From positions 14,803,267 through 14,867,266 of the forward strand of contig NC_047072.1 in the NCBI RefSeq assembly GCF_902459465.1: a stretch of 64,000 bases of DNA, written 5' to 3'. The notes beneath the pieces were generated by a model. The model worked only from the letters and a program-made list of their open reading frames with translations, did not search any database and was not told the origin of the DNA. Within the stretch, counting starts at the first letter, position 1, and each line of letters opens with the position of its first letter. Source of the stretch: Asterias rubens. Lineage: Eukaryota; Echinodermata; Asteroidea; Forcipulatida; Asteriidae. The position numbers and the translations under genes are program-made. Below are positions 13,301 through 24,223 of the stretch, piece by piece.

Positions 13301-13780
13301 TACACAGAAGATGATTTTCCTATTGCTAATTCAGGAATTGGATCATGTTTTAAAGATAATATCGACAAAAACAATGAATATGAAAAAACAGATCAGGAAA
13401 ATCAAAATAGTTTTAATACCATTATGGCCCCTCATTTCACCATGAATGATAATTGTCCATCAGTCAAACATGATGAACTCCAAAGTATTTCTGCTTGCAA
13501 AGAAATTACATCTTTTGATGGCAAACAAATAAGAAGTATCATCTCAGAATCTGAACCCATCTCTGATAATGATGAGAATGGTGAGGAATCTGGGATTATG
13601 AATCCAGTCTATTTTGCCCCTAGTCAAGAGTGGTCGCTTGATGAAACACAAACCGAGGGTTATAATGGCGACCATGAAAGCATTAGCAACAGTGAAAATG
13701 AAGACACATTTGGGGTTTCAAACCCAGGATACATTGATGATACTGAACAATCATATGAACAAGAAATTACTTACCTGTGA
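10301..13780 (+). CDS. SLC16-like monocarboxylate transporter B
   Basis: Exons 10301-10607, 11058-11201, 11472-12677 and 12849-13780 give 862 residues. Intron phases are identical to transporter A and exon 2 is 144 nt in both. Seen: DSGWAWVVLLGG before helix 1, then GFIASVSVYVFVWMEHFDG, shared almost exactly with A; YFNKRLTVAFGIASAGVSIG as the second MCT signature; helices 7-12 highly similar to A (ASTTYHLVSRAESVGIKSTQ). The 6-7 loop (about 226-403) and the C-terminal tail (about 270 residues) are divergent and acidic. The tail has three NPx(F/Y) motifs: GGRVNPIFF, ESGIMNPVYF and FGVSNPGYI. Start is the ATG at 10301; the open frame extends upstream to 10250 without an ATG. The role is inferred to be plasma-membrane carboxylate transport; the substrate is unknown. 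A GA/G microsatellite lies just after the stop. Confidence 0.93.
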
Positions 13781-13794
13781 GTAAAGACTCAATA

Positions 13795-13831
<37 letters not shown>

Positions 13832-13845
13832 GGGGGGGGGGGGGG

Positions 13846-13876
<31 letters not shown>
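13795..13876. repeat. (GA)n-(G)n-(AG)n microsatellite
   Basis: Pure GA repeats broken by a run of about 18 G, then AG repeats again, starting 15 bp after the transporter B stop codon, so probably within its 3' UTR. Confidence 0.95.
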
Positions 13877-13879
<3 letters not shown>

Positions 13880-14527
13880 AAACAAGATTTAGCGCTTCAT
13901 AACAGACATTCTTCATCTCTGTAAAGAAAGAAAAAAAGAAAAAAACTGTAAACAACAACAAAATTAATTTATAAGTTTTTAAGGAGGTCTCAAGAGTAAA
14001 CAAATGTTTGCTGGGTAAAAGGCGTTATGAGTTATAACTTTTAAACTAAAACAAAAATAAAATTTTTATCTAAATTCAACCTGCTTTCAGTATTTAGAAG
14101 CTGAAAGTTATATTGTTCGTTTGTTTATTTATTAGCAACACACACAATTTTTGTTTTGCTGGCCTGGAATTTCAATTTTGAGAGGGAGTGCACGGCCCAT
14201 TTTAATTTTAATTCAAGGGCACTTCCATTAAAACAATCTTAAAGTCTATGGGAAACCTTTGAAGTGCACCAAGGTCATGGCCTCTGTATAATTCCAGGTC
14301 AGGCACTGTTATGTTCTGATTTTTCTTACAAAATATTTTAAAAAGATAAAAGCACAATGAACTTTTAAAATGATTAGACATTTGCAAAGTGTCCTAATTT
14401 TGTTGTGATAAATATTATGAAAAATCTCCCATATGAGATTTGATTCCCCTCAAACTTAGGGAGTCTACACGCTTATTACAAATCCTGTATTTATCAGCAT
14501 ACGTCTATTCTTTTAAAAAATTACTGT

Positions 14528-14895
14528 TTAAAGCCATTGGACCCTTTCGGTTCAGAAAAAAAAAAAAAAAAATTCACAGATTTACAAATAACTTACAGGG
14601 TTTACAATGGTGAAAGACTTCTCTTGAAATATTATTCCATGAAATGCTTTAATTTGTGAGAAAACAGCAAAACAATATAAATTCTCGTTAACGAGAATTA
14701 CGGATTTATTTGAAACACATGTCATGACACGGCGAAACGCGCGGAAACAAGGGTGGGTTTTCCGTTGTTTTCTCCCGACTCCGATGACCGATTGAGCCTA
14801 AATTTTCACAGGTTTGTTATTTGATATAGAAGTTGTGATACACAAAGTGTGGGCCTTGGACAACACTGTTTACCGAAAGGGTCCAATGGCTTTAA
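14528..14895. repeat. 368-bp foldback element with 24-bp inverted ends
   Basis: Ends are TTAAAGCCATTGGACCCTTT and its exact complement AAAGGGTCCAATGGCTTTAA. Internal text such as CGATTGAGCCTAAATTTTC and ACAGGTTTGTTAT also occurs in the element at 25607-25986, so the two are diverged members of one superfamily. Confidence 0.85.
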
Positions 14896-15184
14896 GTGTG
14901 ACTGTTTAATAATAAATGTCAGTCATAGAAAATAGTGTTACTCTTGTAAAACTTTAAGTCCAAAGTCCATTAACAATTCTGCACTGACCTTTGGTTGGAA
15001 ACATAAAAGGCTTCAGTCCATTTCATTTACAACATTCCATTGACTTAATTATTTGTCATTTTGTTCAGCAGAATCATTATTGTATTTTTTCTCTTTTGGT
15101 GTAGCTAAAAAAGGGGCCTTGGATTTTATTGGCAAGCTTGGACCTTATTGCACTTTCAAAACTTTCTACTAATGAAAATTACTT

Positions 15185-15650
15185 TGACAAAACAGTTTGG
15201 CCGGTGTCGCATGCAATTATGTCCTCTATGCAATACTGTCCGGAGGACATTATTGCATATGCAATAATGTCCGCCGGACAGTTTGGCATATGCAATCGTG
15301 TCCACCGGACGCTGCTGCATAATGCAATTGTGTCCGTCCGGACGTATTTGCATGTAGTTGTGTCCGCCATCGTGCAAAACCGTCCCTGCAGTAAATTAAA
15401 CGCCCTTGGTCGACGGAACACGTTCGCCATTTTTTTTTTACAATGTCATGAATGCCATGGGAGATGTTCGGCCGTGGTGTATTCGCTGCAATCATAATAC
15501 ATGCACGCTATGCTTACGCGCGCACATACATGTTGTACAGTCATCATGAACATGTCCACTGGACGGTTTTTGCATAGCCCGGACACGATTGCATATGCAA
15601 AAGTGTCCGGATCGGACAGTATTGCATGGCTGACACAATTGCATCTGACA
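15185..15650. repeat. Palindrome-rich GTCC/TTGCATATGCAA/GGAC array
   Basis: Degenerate units of the form GGACA-n-TTGCATATGCAA-n-TGTCC repeat in the block. Segment 15245-15272 is a perfect 28-bp palindrome centred on TGCATATGCA; 15580-15609 is a near-perfect 30-bp one. About 170 bp of unrelated sequence (about 15385-15550) interrupts the array. Several frames stay open across it, which is a by-product of the repeats. Confidence 0.75.
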
Positions 15651-16754
15651 ACGGCCTTGCCTTTAGTTTACACAAAAATGAGGTTTACTTTAAATAATTG
15701 ACATTTTGAGCAATCTAATATTGATAAATAAAGGGTTTTAAAACAGTAGTATCAATGATTGGTAGCCTCTTACCAGTTGTTTTTCAAAATGTCATTACAT
15801 GACGCTTGAACTTTGAAAACAGACAAAAAGGAAAACTGGTGAAAGAAGGACAAGTCTAGTGCAGTTAGTTTCCTAAATTAAAAAAATGCAAAAATGGGCT
15901 TAATTAAATTACAGACAGTGGAGTGCTACTCAGGAGCGCATAGTTTTGGGTAGCGTTAGGCTAATTTAAGTTATTCAGTTAAAGATTTAGAATAATTTCA
16001 CCGGTAACTTCACGTTTTTTACTTTCTAAATTCTTGGCATGTGTTTGGCCGGCCCACCAAAATAAAATAAAACAACACAAAAACATTCACTTGAATTGAA
16101 TGAAATCCTCTTCACTTTGCGCGTGTTCTAGTACATGATATATTATGTTAATAATTGATATTTTAACTAAGTCTTTATGTATTTAATGAGTATAAATTGG
16201 AAGTCACAAATAAAGACTTTAATGAATATTCAACAAGCATTCAAAAACTACACAGGCCGGCTATAGGCTAGGCGCAGGACGTAGACGACGACGACGTAAT
16301 TCGGAAAACTGCGCTGAAAGTTCTCATGGAAATTGAACATATTGATTGGTTTCAATCTACCACGTGACAAATGAGACTCATCCACTTTTAAATGGGTAAT
16401 CGCGGGAGGTGAAGTATCTAACTTGATTCATACAAATACAAATAACTCCATAAAGATATGAGTTATAATTAATGTTTTTAATATAGTTTATATTTAAAGC
16501 AATTTTTTGTCTATAAATACTGATTACTTCATAATACATTAAATCTACAACTAGTTTGTTAATATTGTTCACCGATTGTGAATTAGTTTTTCCTTATATT
16601 TTGTTAAGCAAAACATGTGCTGTTGTTTACAAGCTTTGTGTACGAGTTAAACTGAACAGAGTCTGGACACCAGACATTCAGACAGCCGCGATATTTGACC
16701 AGTAAAAAGCAAAATCTCCACACCGAATTATCAGGTAAACTTTCACATTTGATT

Positions 16755-17025
16755 GAAGTTTGCTTGTTTGAATGTGTGTTTGTTTGAATGATATTAAGGG
16801 ATATATAAACACCAAGCTGGCAATAGCCAATTTCTTTCACAAACATAGGTTTATTTATTTTAAATAACGTCTACTCTACCGCCGGGCTACACAACACACA
16901 TCAAGAAATTGTGATTCGTTAACTACCGTAGAGGGACGACGAAGTCAGCAGTTAGCTGGGGGATTCGAACCCACAACCTTGTGATTGCAAGTCTTGCAGT
17001 CCAACCACTTGACGACCACGGTGAC
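16755..17025 (-). repeat. tRNA-derived SINE, copy 2
   Basis: Read on the minus strand: a tRNA-like head with A-box (GGTCGTCAAGTGG) and a clear B-box (GTGGGTTCGAATCCCCC), then a body ending in a CAAA-type tail. Same family and orientation as 362-652 (shared AAGTCTTGCAGTCCAACCAC on the plus strand with few changes). Confidence 0.8.
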
Positions 17026-17264
17026 TGTACGGGATCCACTGTACGTATGGAGATATCAGAATTAAACTGCTATGTTTTATATTTACAGAGTTAAGCTTTC
17101 AGTGAACCCCTTCCTTCTGTTTTCTGACAAAAACACTCACTCAGCTTATTCATTTATTTAATTTGATATAAAACAAAACTTTGTTTGTGAAACCAACTGA
17201 AATCGGTGACTGTGTAATGTGTAGTTTGTGACTAGACTGTGAGTGAGTCAGTGTGACTGTGAGG

Positions 17265-17345
17265 GGCGACTTTTGAGAGGGGGCGACTTCATAATTGAGT
17301 GGCGACTTTGTTAGGGGCAACTTTGTAGTGGGCGACTTTGCTGGG
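17265..17345. repeat. Short imperfect minisatellite, GGGCGACTTTG units
   Basis: Five or six diverged copies of GGGCGACTTTG spaced 12-22 bp apart. Confidence 0.6.
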
Positions 17346-17466
17346 GCGAGTTTGGAATACTGGCATTAAAAAATTAAAAAATCCACTTAATAAGCGATTG
17401 ATTGAGCCGGATGTTGGCAAAAACTGAACCCCGCTCTCTGGGACACATTACATTTTTTTGATGTCA

Positions 17467-17560
17467 TTAGTTGCAATAATCGTAACCCTCCATCCATCCT
17501 CCCGTTGGCGTTGGTCGGAGAAGACCAGGAGGAAAGAGGGTTACCATTATCGCAACTAAC
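17467..17560. repeat. Foldback MITE, GTTAGTTGCGATAACG family, copy B
   Basis: Ends TTAGTTGCAATAATCGTAAC and GTTACCATTATCGCAACTAA form the family inverted repeat around a core with CCTCC/GGAGG arms. Confidence 0.75.
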
Positions 17561-17717
17561 ATGAAATAGGCATAGCAAGCAGGTTCAGACTGTGCACTAA
17601 CAATTTTGTTAACCCACCCCGCCATGCCCACCAGATAACCGAGTGGTACAAATAAAAATAGCACATTAGCAGGGAATTGTGTTGTAATTTTGTTTCCATG
17701 CTCAACGCTCACCTCCA

Positions 17718-17810
17718 GTAGTTGCGATGATCATAACCCTGCACATCTTTTCGACGGTGGTAGATGATGGAGGGTTATGATTAGTGCCTAGTTATGATTA
17801 TCGCAACTAC
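17718..17810. repeat. Foldback MITE, GTTAGTTGCGATAACG family, copy C
   Basis: Ends GTAGTTGCGATGATCATAAC and GTTATGATTATCGCAACTAC; only 157 bp from copy B. It sits about 90 bp upstream of the DONSON start codon, so it may lie in its promoter or 5' UTR. Confidence 0.75.
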
Positions 17811-17899
17811 ACAAATATCCAGGTGGCAGCATTGTGAAAGTGTTGTTAATATCATAACCCTCCAGTTTTTATTTGATGTTTGTGTAGTTTGTTATCACT

Positions 17900-20800
17900 A
17901 TGGCCGACCAAACCAATGTTGCCAACTCTCCTGCTTGGAAGAAACCTTCTGATATTATGAAAGTACGTCTGAAGAAACAACGGGCCAGCAGTGTGGATAG
18001 CTTCCAAGCTCTTAAAAACAAAACAGTACCAAGGAACAGATTCTCAAGCAGTGAGGACGAAAGAAACAATAGGCATGGAAAGAGGAGGAACCCGTTTGGT
18101 CAGGATGGTGCACCTCCAGCACGGCGCAGAGTCTCACAAAAAAGCATCGATGATGAAAAGGTTATTGAGCAAGAAAGTGAGCCTGGCTTGAAGAGAGGGG
18201 ACTCAAGAGAGGAGGAGAGTGGTACAGAAGGCGTCAGTTTGTTTCAGGCTTTAGACTCCGAGAATACTAAGGTTTGATATTATTTCTTTCAAATATCAAA
18301 ATCATTATTTAGTCATGAAGCAAAACATTTGAAACTAAAACTGAACTGGATGCTTGGAACCAGGAAACTCTAGACTCCATGAACAAATTAGTATGCTCTG
18401 GCAAACTAAACATCTTCTCTGTGTACTCCAATGTAGTATGACTAACCACATCGCAAGCATAGTCAGTTGAGTTTGACTTGCTTTGGTGTATTTCCGTAAG
18501 GTTATTAATTAAAGTGACATATTCTCAAGTAACCTCAAATGTGTAAATCATGTTAACTTCTATACTTTTGTTACTTTTCATTAGGCCTGGGCGACTAGTG
18601 CGACTAGTGTCGTAGTCGCGACTATTGACTGATTAGATAAGTCGCGATTACCATTTTTCAACAACTCGATCAATCATGCCGCCAGGACTACTAAAATAAT
18701 AATCGCAACGACTAAAATAATTGTCGGAACTACCTGTTTGGTGAACCTATTGTGTCGCTTACAGCTATTCGCGACAACATAATTTACTTTCAAAGCACAA
18801 TCAGAAATCAGTAACACAATCCTTCAATCCTTCAATCCTTTTAGCTTGATTACTAAATTGCGCCTGCGACAAACATTGCCATAATGCATCTTGAGAATTA
18901 AAATTTAGTCAAGACTAGTGTCAAAGTCGCTACTATTTGAGTAGTAAATTTCACTAGTCGCCCAGGCCTACTATTCATGTCCATAAATAAGGGAATCAAT
19001 ATGTGGTGAAGAGGTTTTCAACTAGTGGTTTAATCCCAACGAGGCCAGGTTCTTGATTATTTTACCGAGACGAAGTCAAGTTAAATTATCAAGAACCAGG
19101 CCTCGGCGGGTTTAAACCACTAGTTGAAAACCGATTCAACACACTTTGATTCCCATTCATAAATACCTTATTGGTAAAATAAACATCAACACATTGTGTC
19201 AAAAAATTAAATAAATGCAAAAGTTATAATTGTTCAATGATTTCTTTCAACACAACACCCCTCCAGCTATGAAATGGTAAGGCCCTCCGCCACCATCGGG
19301 TAAACAACTCCTTCTAATATAAGGGAATGTTGTGCGATCGCACGTATCGCGTGATGTGGCCCAAATGTCCCAGCCGTTGCTCTCGACCAATAGGAATGAA
19401 GAAACTGTCCTATAATCACAGGTGCAAGCTAACGTGTCACGCCCATGTTTCATCACTTTTTACTGGTCATAAACAAAGGTTTATACACACCCACGTGACC
19501 ACTCTCCACCAATAGGAATAGCGAAACTGTCTGAGGTATTTATGAATGTTGTTTTTTGTGTATTTTTAGTCGGTTTTCTCAGAAGAAACACATAAACAAG
19601 ACACAGCAGAGTACCAGGAAGCATTGAGAGTTGACAGTTCCGTTGAGACAGAAAAGCGCAATGAGAAATCCAACACCGATGAACAAACTGAATCCAATCT
19701 ATGTGTGAGTACCCTGATATCTAATAAGAAATCGCCTTTGATTTCACAACAGAAATTGAACTAGACTACTGTATTGTTCAGTTTAGTTTAGTGAATTTTT
19801 CATTCAATCAGTTAGCTTTGACAATATAATATAGTAGGTTTAAATGATAATGATCAAGTTGTGGAGGTCGCCAAGAAGCAAGCTTGTAGGATGGAGACCC
19901 AAAATATTTTAGCATAAGTTGGCACAAAATAGTTCAGTTTTGGGGGGAACCAAGGGACTTGAAGGCAATGGACTCCAATACCTCTCAAGTATTAAGCTTG
20001 CATCTGTACAGTGACTGTTTTTTACTTTTGAATAATGTTTTATCATATTGCAATCTCCATTACTTTTCAGACATCTGAATTCTTGCCACTAGATTGGAGC
20101 ATTAAATCCAGGGTTCGATTTACCTCTCCCTGCCCCTTCAGTTGGAGCGCTCCCCTCAAGACGACTGAGGAGGCTCAAGGACTCTGTTCTTTTGTCAGAT
20201 GTGAAGATAGGAGAGGCCACCAGAACAGCAAATCAGAGGTATGGAATCCTTTGTCCGCATACTTGCTCCTCTTGCTAAACCATCGTTTATAATGATTATA
20301 TTTGGTATTTTGTATTTAGGCGAGGCATTTGCTTTTGGGGTCTTCATATTTGTGTGTCTAGGCCTACACGTTGTTACTGACGAATCTGGGTGGTATGACA
20401 ACCAAAGAGGGAACTAAAGTTCTCATAGACTTACATTGGGTTGAATTTATCTACACCTATTTTATACTTAGCGTGCAAAACCAATGTGTATGTCTAGAAA
20501 AAGTCCAAACATTGGAAGAACAAAGAGTCCTTGATTTACCAGGTCAAAAAATTTAAGTGTGCGGGTTGTGTTCATGCCTTCAAATATATTTAAAGATCTT
20601 AAATGTTTATCTTGATCTAAAGAGAGTGTGTACATGTAAATTTAGTTTTGCTACCATTATGTTCCATCACATGGATGTTGAACATGTTTGTTTTGTTGAA
20701 TGTGTCTTGGTTTCAGAATGTCAGGGAAGCACACAGTCAATGGAAAGCTAGACTTCAGCAGTCTGTCATGATGTGGAGCCATCCTCATTTACCATGGATG

Positions 20801-23800
20801 AAACTGTTCCCGAGAATTGTGTTGCGTTCAAAAGTCACCACGTGAGTTAAACTGACTGAATATAGCACAGAGTGTAAAACTACTCATCATGATTTTTTAT
20901 ATTTTTTATTATCTTATAAAACCATCAATGTAATGTGTTTATTTTATTTTATTTTTTGTCAGCAATTCCTTTGCAGCGAGTGATGAATCAATACAGAAAG
21001 AACTGATGGCAAGCTGGTAAGTCCAAGTAGCAGTTTCTCACAGTCACATGTACTCTTAAAACACTTTCAGGTTCTCAGAACTATGGAAAAAGTATCCCAC
21101 ATTATTACATTTGAGTCATTATAGATAACTTGCGCCCTAGCAACAGCATCACACTTCCTCAAGATCATATCCCTCTAAAATACCCCACTGTGTTTTCACA
21201 GATAACGGCACATGCAATTCCACTAACACTAATAAATTTGTCCTTTTATGAAGGTCTGAGAGTTTGCGTTCAGTGTTCTATCTATTGAGGTCTGGTGACT
21301 GCCCTTATTTCTACCTGTTAGCCCATCAGTATACAGTACTATTCAGGGCAGCAGGAGTAGGTGGAATCAAACACCTTCATGCTCTGTTTACTCCTACTAC
21401 TAAAGGATTGAGAGAAGCTTTCAAAGAAGAAGGTAAATATGGAGCAAGAGTGGCACTTTCAAAATAACCGTTTTTGTTTTTTTGCTCATTCATGAAAGGT
21501 GAAAATAAGCATTGCTTTAAGGTGATCCCTCTCCTACCACTTCCCTGTGGTATGGTAAACATGAGTATGATTCCTGGCTATAGACCCATTGCATATGCAT
21601 CACACTCTCCAAAAGGAGGCAGCTAGATCATTGGACAATAGCTTTTCTCTGTGCATAAAAACGTGCGCGTGACCTCAGCGTACCGCGTTATGCAAGGGGG
21701 AGCTATTCTTACACAATACAGAACGCGCCTCCGAACAATGCGCATTATTTTGGGCGTCAACTCTCTTTTGTGCATGTTGGTATACGATTTTGACACCCAA
21801 AATGACACCCAGGATAGGCACGTGGAGTACGCTGGGCGTATTGCGAGGGCTATATGGCACTTGGCAGTTAAAGGTTGAATGGCTTCCGAGGGGCACTCAT
21901 GTACAAACACATTCACGAAGTAGAGAGACCGTTAACATAAGGGCTAGATTGCTTAGTTGGTAGAGCACCGGCATGTTAATCCATAGGTTGCAGATTCAAG
22001 TCCCACTCTAGTCAATTCTAATTTGTTCAACTCCAAATTGCTGTTTTTGTTAACATATGTCTACTGCAGGTATTGAATTCAGTATGCCACTGCTGAAGAT
22101 GGATGCCCAACAAGAGAAGTCTACAGTTCAAGACCTTGAGGATGAATACAAAGATACAGACAAACAGTCTTCTTCTGTGGAAGGAGAAAAACTTGACACC
22201 ACAAAATTGGGGTATTTTCAAATTTTCTGCTTCTGCACAAATTAATATGGATAGGACTCACAACTTAGTATTAATGCCAGGCTCAAGCAGAGGGGTCGAA
22301 TGGTGAAGATTCTGTTTTCTACCTTGTGATGGTTGTCGAATGATTTGCATATTCTGGTAACCGGTTCCAGTCTTTAATACACGGAAACAAATTATACTTG
22401 TAGATGTTGAGGCATATGATATTTGATAAGGATAAGTATTATTATTGGAGAATGCCTGCAACATTGGTGTCAGGTACTGGTCAGTGAGAATGATGATGAG
22501 ACTTTGCTTTATAATAGGTGGGAGTACATTTTCCTATCTTGTAAGGGCTGCTAGTTTAGTTTAGAAAGTATGTTTCTCACAAAACCTGCTGTTTGGATTT
22601 CTTTGGATTTGTCCCAGTTTTTGAACATGTTTTACAGTTTGAGGGTCCCAAAGTCAAAGTGGATGGTTGTGTTTAACCATGATGAAATGCCTATTTTCTC
22701 ACTATTTGTGCTAATTTTCCTTTGCAGTGATACAGCTTTAGATAAGCTGCCGAAAGCAGATGATGAAGACCAAGATGTAGATGATGATGAGCTGGAAATA
22801 AGTCAAGATGACGGTGCAGCTTCGTCTTGGCTTCAAAGCATGGGTCTTGATAAGCAGAGTTTCCCCACGCTGGAACCAAGTAAAGTCAACTTGTATCCTT
22901 TCAATATCATAATCATTCATGCAACCGGCAGCTTTAATAAAAAATAACCTGACAACAAGGCCAATAGTACAGTTCCCTAATCTATCATTACAGATTAAAT
23001 GTACAAGTTTTGCATTGCGTTTATAAGTGTGCAACTTTTTGTGTTGTTATTCAGTGAACAGTGCTACAGGATAAAGCCCTTTCCACAATGTTTTGATATT
23101 TATGATTTTGTGTGTGTATAGTTGTAGGTTCAATTTGTTTTCCTTAATAAGTATCACCAGCCAACGTGATAATTTAATGAAAGTAGACAACCGGCCCCAG
23201 TCTACAGTTCTCATCCAGTCTTCGGATACCCAAGCACTGTACAACTTCCTACTAAACACAAAGACAACAGTAGCTACCACTGGTTCTACAGCAGGAGTTC
23301 CACCAACTATACTAGCTCCAGTTGCATTCCAAGGGTCAACACTAAACAGCCATAAGGTACATATCATGTCTTAGTGTTTGTGAAATTCTGTTATTATAAA
23401 CAACCATACTCCATGTCAAGTTTGGATATACATTTTTTAATTGGAAGTTGCTTCATTAAGTCTATCACATTTATCAGTCCCTACTTGCTTGTAACTTTGG
23501 CATGGAACTGTCCACCCAGACTTATTGCACGCACTAACTTGGCTCTCAAATCTCAAGTCTGCTACTTAACAGAGGCAACAAAGGCGATTGCCTCTATGCC
23601 CCCTGGTCATTGCCTTGGTGCTCTTGAAATGCTCCAGTAGAAATTTTCAATTTCCTCATAGGGTGCCCTTTACCAAGGAGAAAATGCATTGGTGCCCTTT
23701 CAAACACGAAGGATACAGGCTTGATAATATCTAGATAGAATTAGCAGGCATGTGGCCTCATACCAAGCTGTATTGTTCTATATTCAATCATTATCAATTC

Positions 23801-24223
23801 AAGCCACTGAATTTTTTTGTATGGAGGAAGGGTTTTATGAATTGGGCTGATCAAATTAATGCATTTTTGAATGAATTCTGTTTTTGTTTTTAGTGGAGAC
23901 CGAATGTGATGAAGCAGGCTGTTGGTAACACCCTCAAAGAATCCTACAGTCTTGAAGTGACTGGTCCACTTCTTCCACACAATGTCTTCAACATATGTCA
24001 GCTTCTACAGGAATCTCAGAGTGGAGACTTTGGTGGAAACTTCAGCAGTCATGAACCCACACTACCATTCAGTCAGGTATTTCAAAATAGTGAAGAGAAC
24101 CTTGAAAACATGAAAAGAGAGTCCGATACTTTTTCAAATTTTCTAGCTGTGAAGGGAGAGGACAGATATGTTAGTGTTGTGAAGGAATTAAACTGTGAAG
24201 CCGGAATGTACCAGTGGTTATGA
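17900..24223 (+). CDS. DONSON: DONSON, replisome / helicase-assembly factor
   Basis: Ten exons: 17900-18271, 19570-19704, 20071-20238, 20717-20841, 20963-21016, 21254-21432, 22070-22211, 22728-22892, 23161-23356, 23894-24223; 621 residues with all phases consistent (human about 566). DONSON helps assemble the CMG replicative helicase and protects stalled forks in the nucleus. Family-specific stretches: PLDWSIKSRVRFTSPCPFSW and EEAQGL (exon 3), HPHLPWMKLFPRI (exon 4), CPYFYLLAHQYTVLFRAAGV and TPTTKGLREAF (exon 6), VDNRPQSTVLIQ and GVPPTILAPVAFQGSTL (exon 9), YSLEVTGPLLPHNVFNICQL (exon 10). The N-terminal 180 residues are charged, low in complexity and poorly conserved, as usual in the family. 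The C-terminus (MYQWL) ends earlier than human. The intron 22893-23160 looks U12-type. SON follows tail-to-tail. AATAAA near 25363 is a possible but distant poly(A) signal. Confidence 0.96.
18582..18970. mobile_element. 389-bp hAT-like MITE
   Basis: In DONSON intron 1. Perfect 19-bp terminal inverted repeats (TAGGCCTGGGCGACTAGTG at the left; exact complement at the right). Flanked by 8-bp near-identical direct repeats, CTTTTCAT and CTATTCAT (7/8), the target duplication size of hAT transposons; the TAGG...CCTA ends also fit. No coding capacity. Confidence 0.88.
18988..19545 (+). repeat. About 550-bp dispersed element, copy 1
   Basis: In DONSON intron 1, just after the hAT-like MITE. Its left third is a palindrome (GGTTTTCAACTAGTGGTTTA ... 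TAAACCACTAGTTGAAAACC with CAAGAACCAGGCCTCG inner arms). The right two thirds are bounded by CATTCATAAATACC and its complement GGTATTTATGAATG (about 19155-19547). The whole unit recurs in reverse orientation at 36295-36842. Confidence 0.8.
21945..22025 (+). repeat. tRNA-like SINE head
   Basis: In DONSON intron 6. A-box-like TTAGTTGGTAGAGCACCGG and B-box-like GCAGATTCAAGTCCC are spaced as in tRNA-derived promoters, but no complete cloverleaf was found. Probably a SINE, not a working tRNA gene. A similar fragment (TTTGGTAGAGCGCTGG) is at about 37187. Confidence 0.55.
23565..23725 (+). repeat. Dispersed repeat (TGCCCTTTACCAAG family), copy 1
   Basis: In DONSON intron 9. The segment with TTTCCTCATAGGGTGCCCTT and ACCAAGGAGAAAATGC matches 32445-32580 in a SON intron in the same plus-strand orientation. 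A related theme (TTTGCAAAATGAAAATG) appears at about 32049 and 38797. Class unknown. Confidence 0.65.

Larger units (their letters stand above)
13877..17899. other. Repeat-rich intergenic region before DONSON
   Basis: Four kilobases with no supported gene. It contains a diverged GCCTGGAATTT...AATTCCAGG segment (about 14160-14300), a foldback element (14528-14895), the palindrome block at 15185-15650, a SINE (16755-17025), a short GGGCGACTTTG minisatellite (about 17265-17345) and two small MITEs (17467-17560, 17718-17810). The rest is AT-rich and unassigned. Confidence 0.6.

Noticed and set aside
5509-13780. Single fused transporter gene instead of two
   Set aside because: Transporter A ends with a stop at 9006 and poly(A) signals, and B restarts with its own N-terminal signature and complete 12-helix core.
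15129-15497. Overlapping small frames on both strands near 15.2-15.5 kb
   Set aside because: They lie inside the palindromic GTCC/GGAC array and reflect its repeats.
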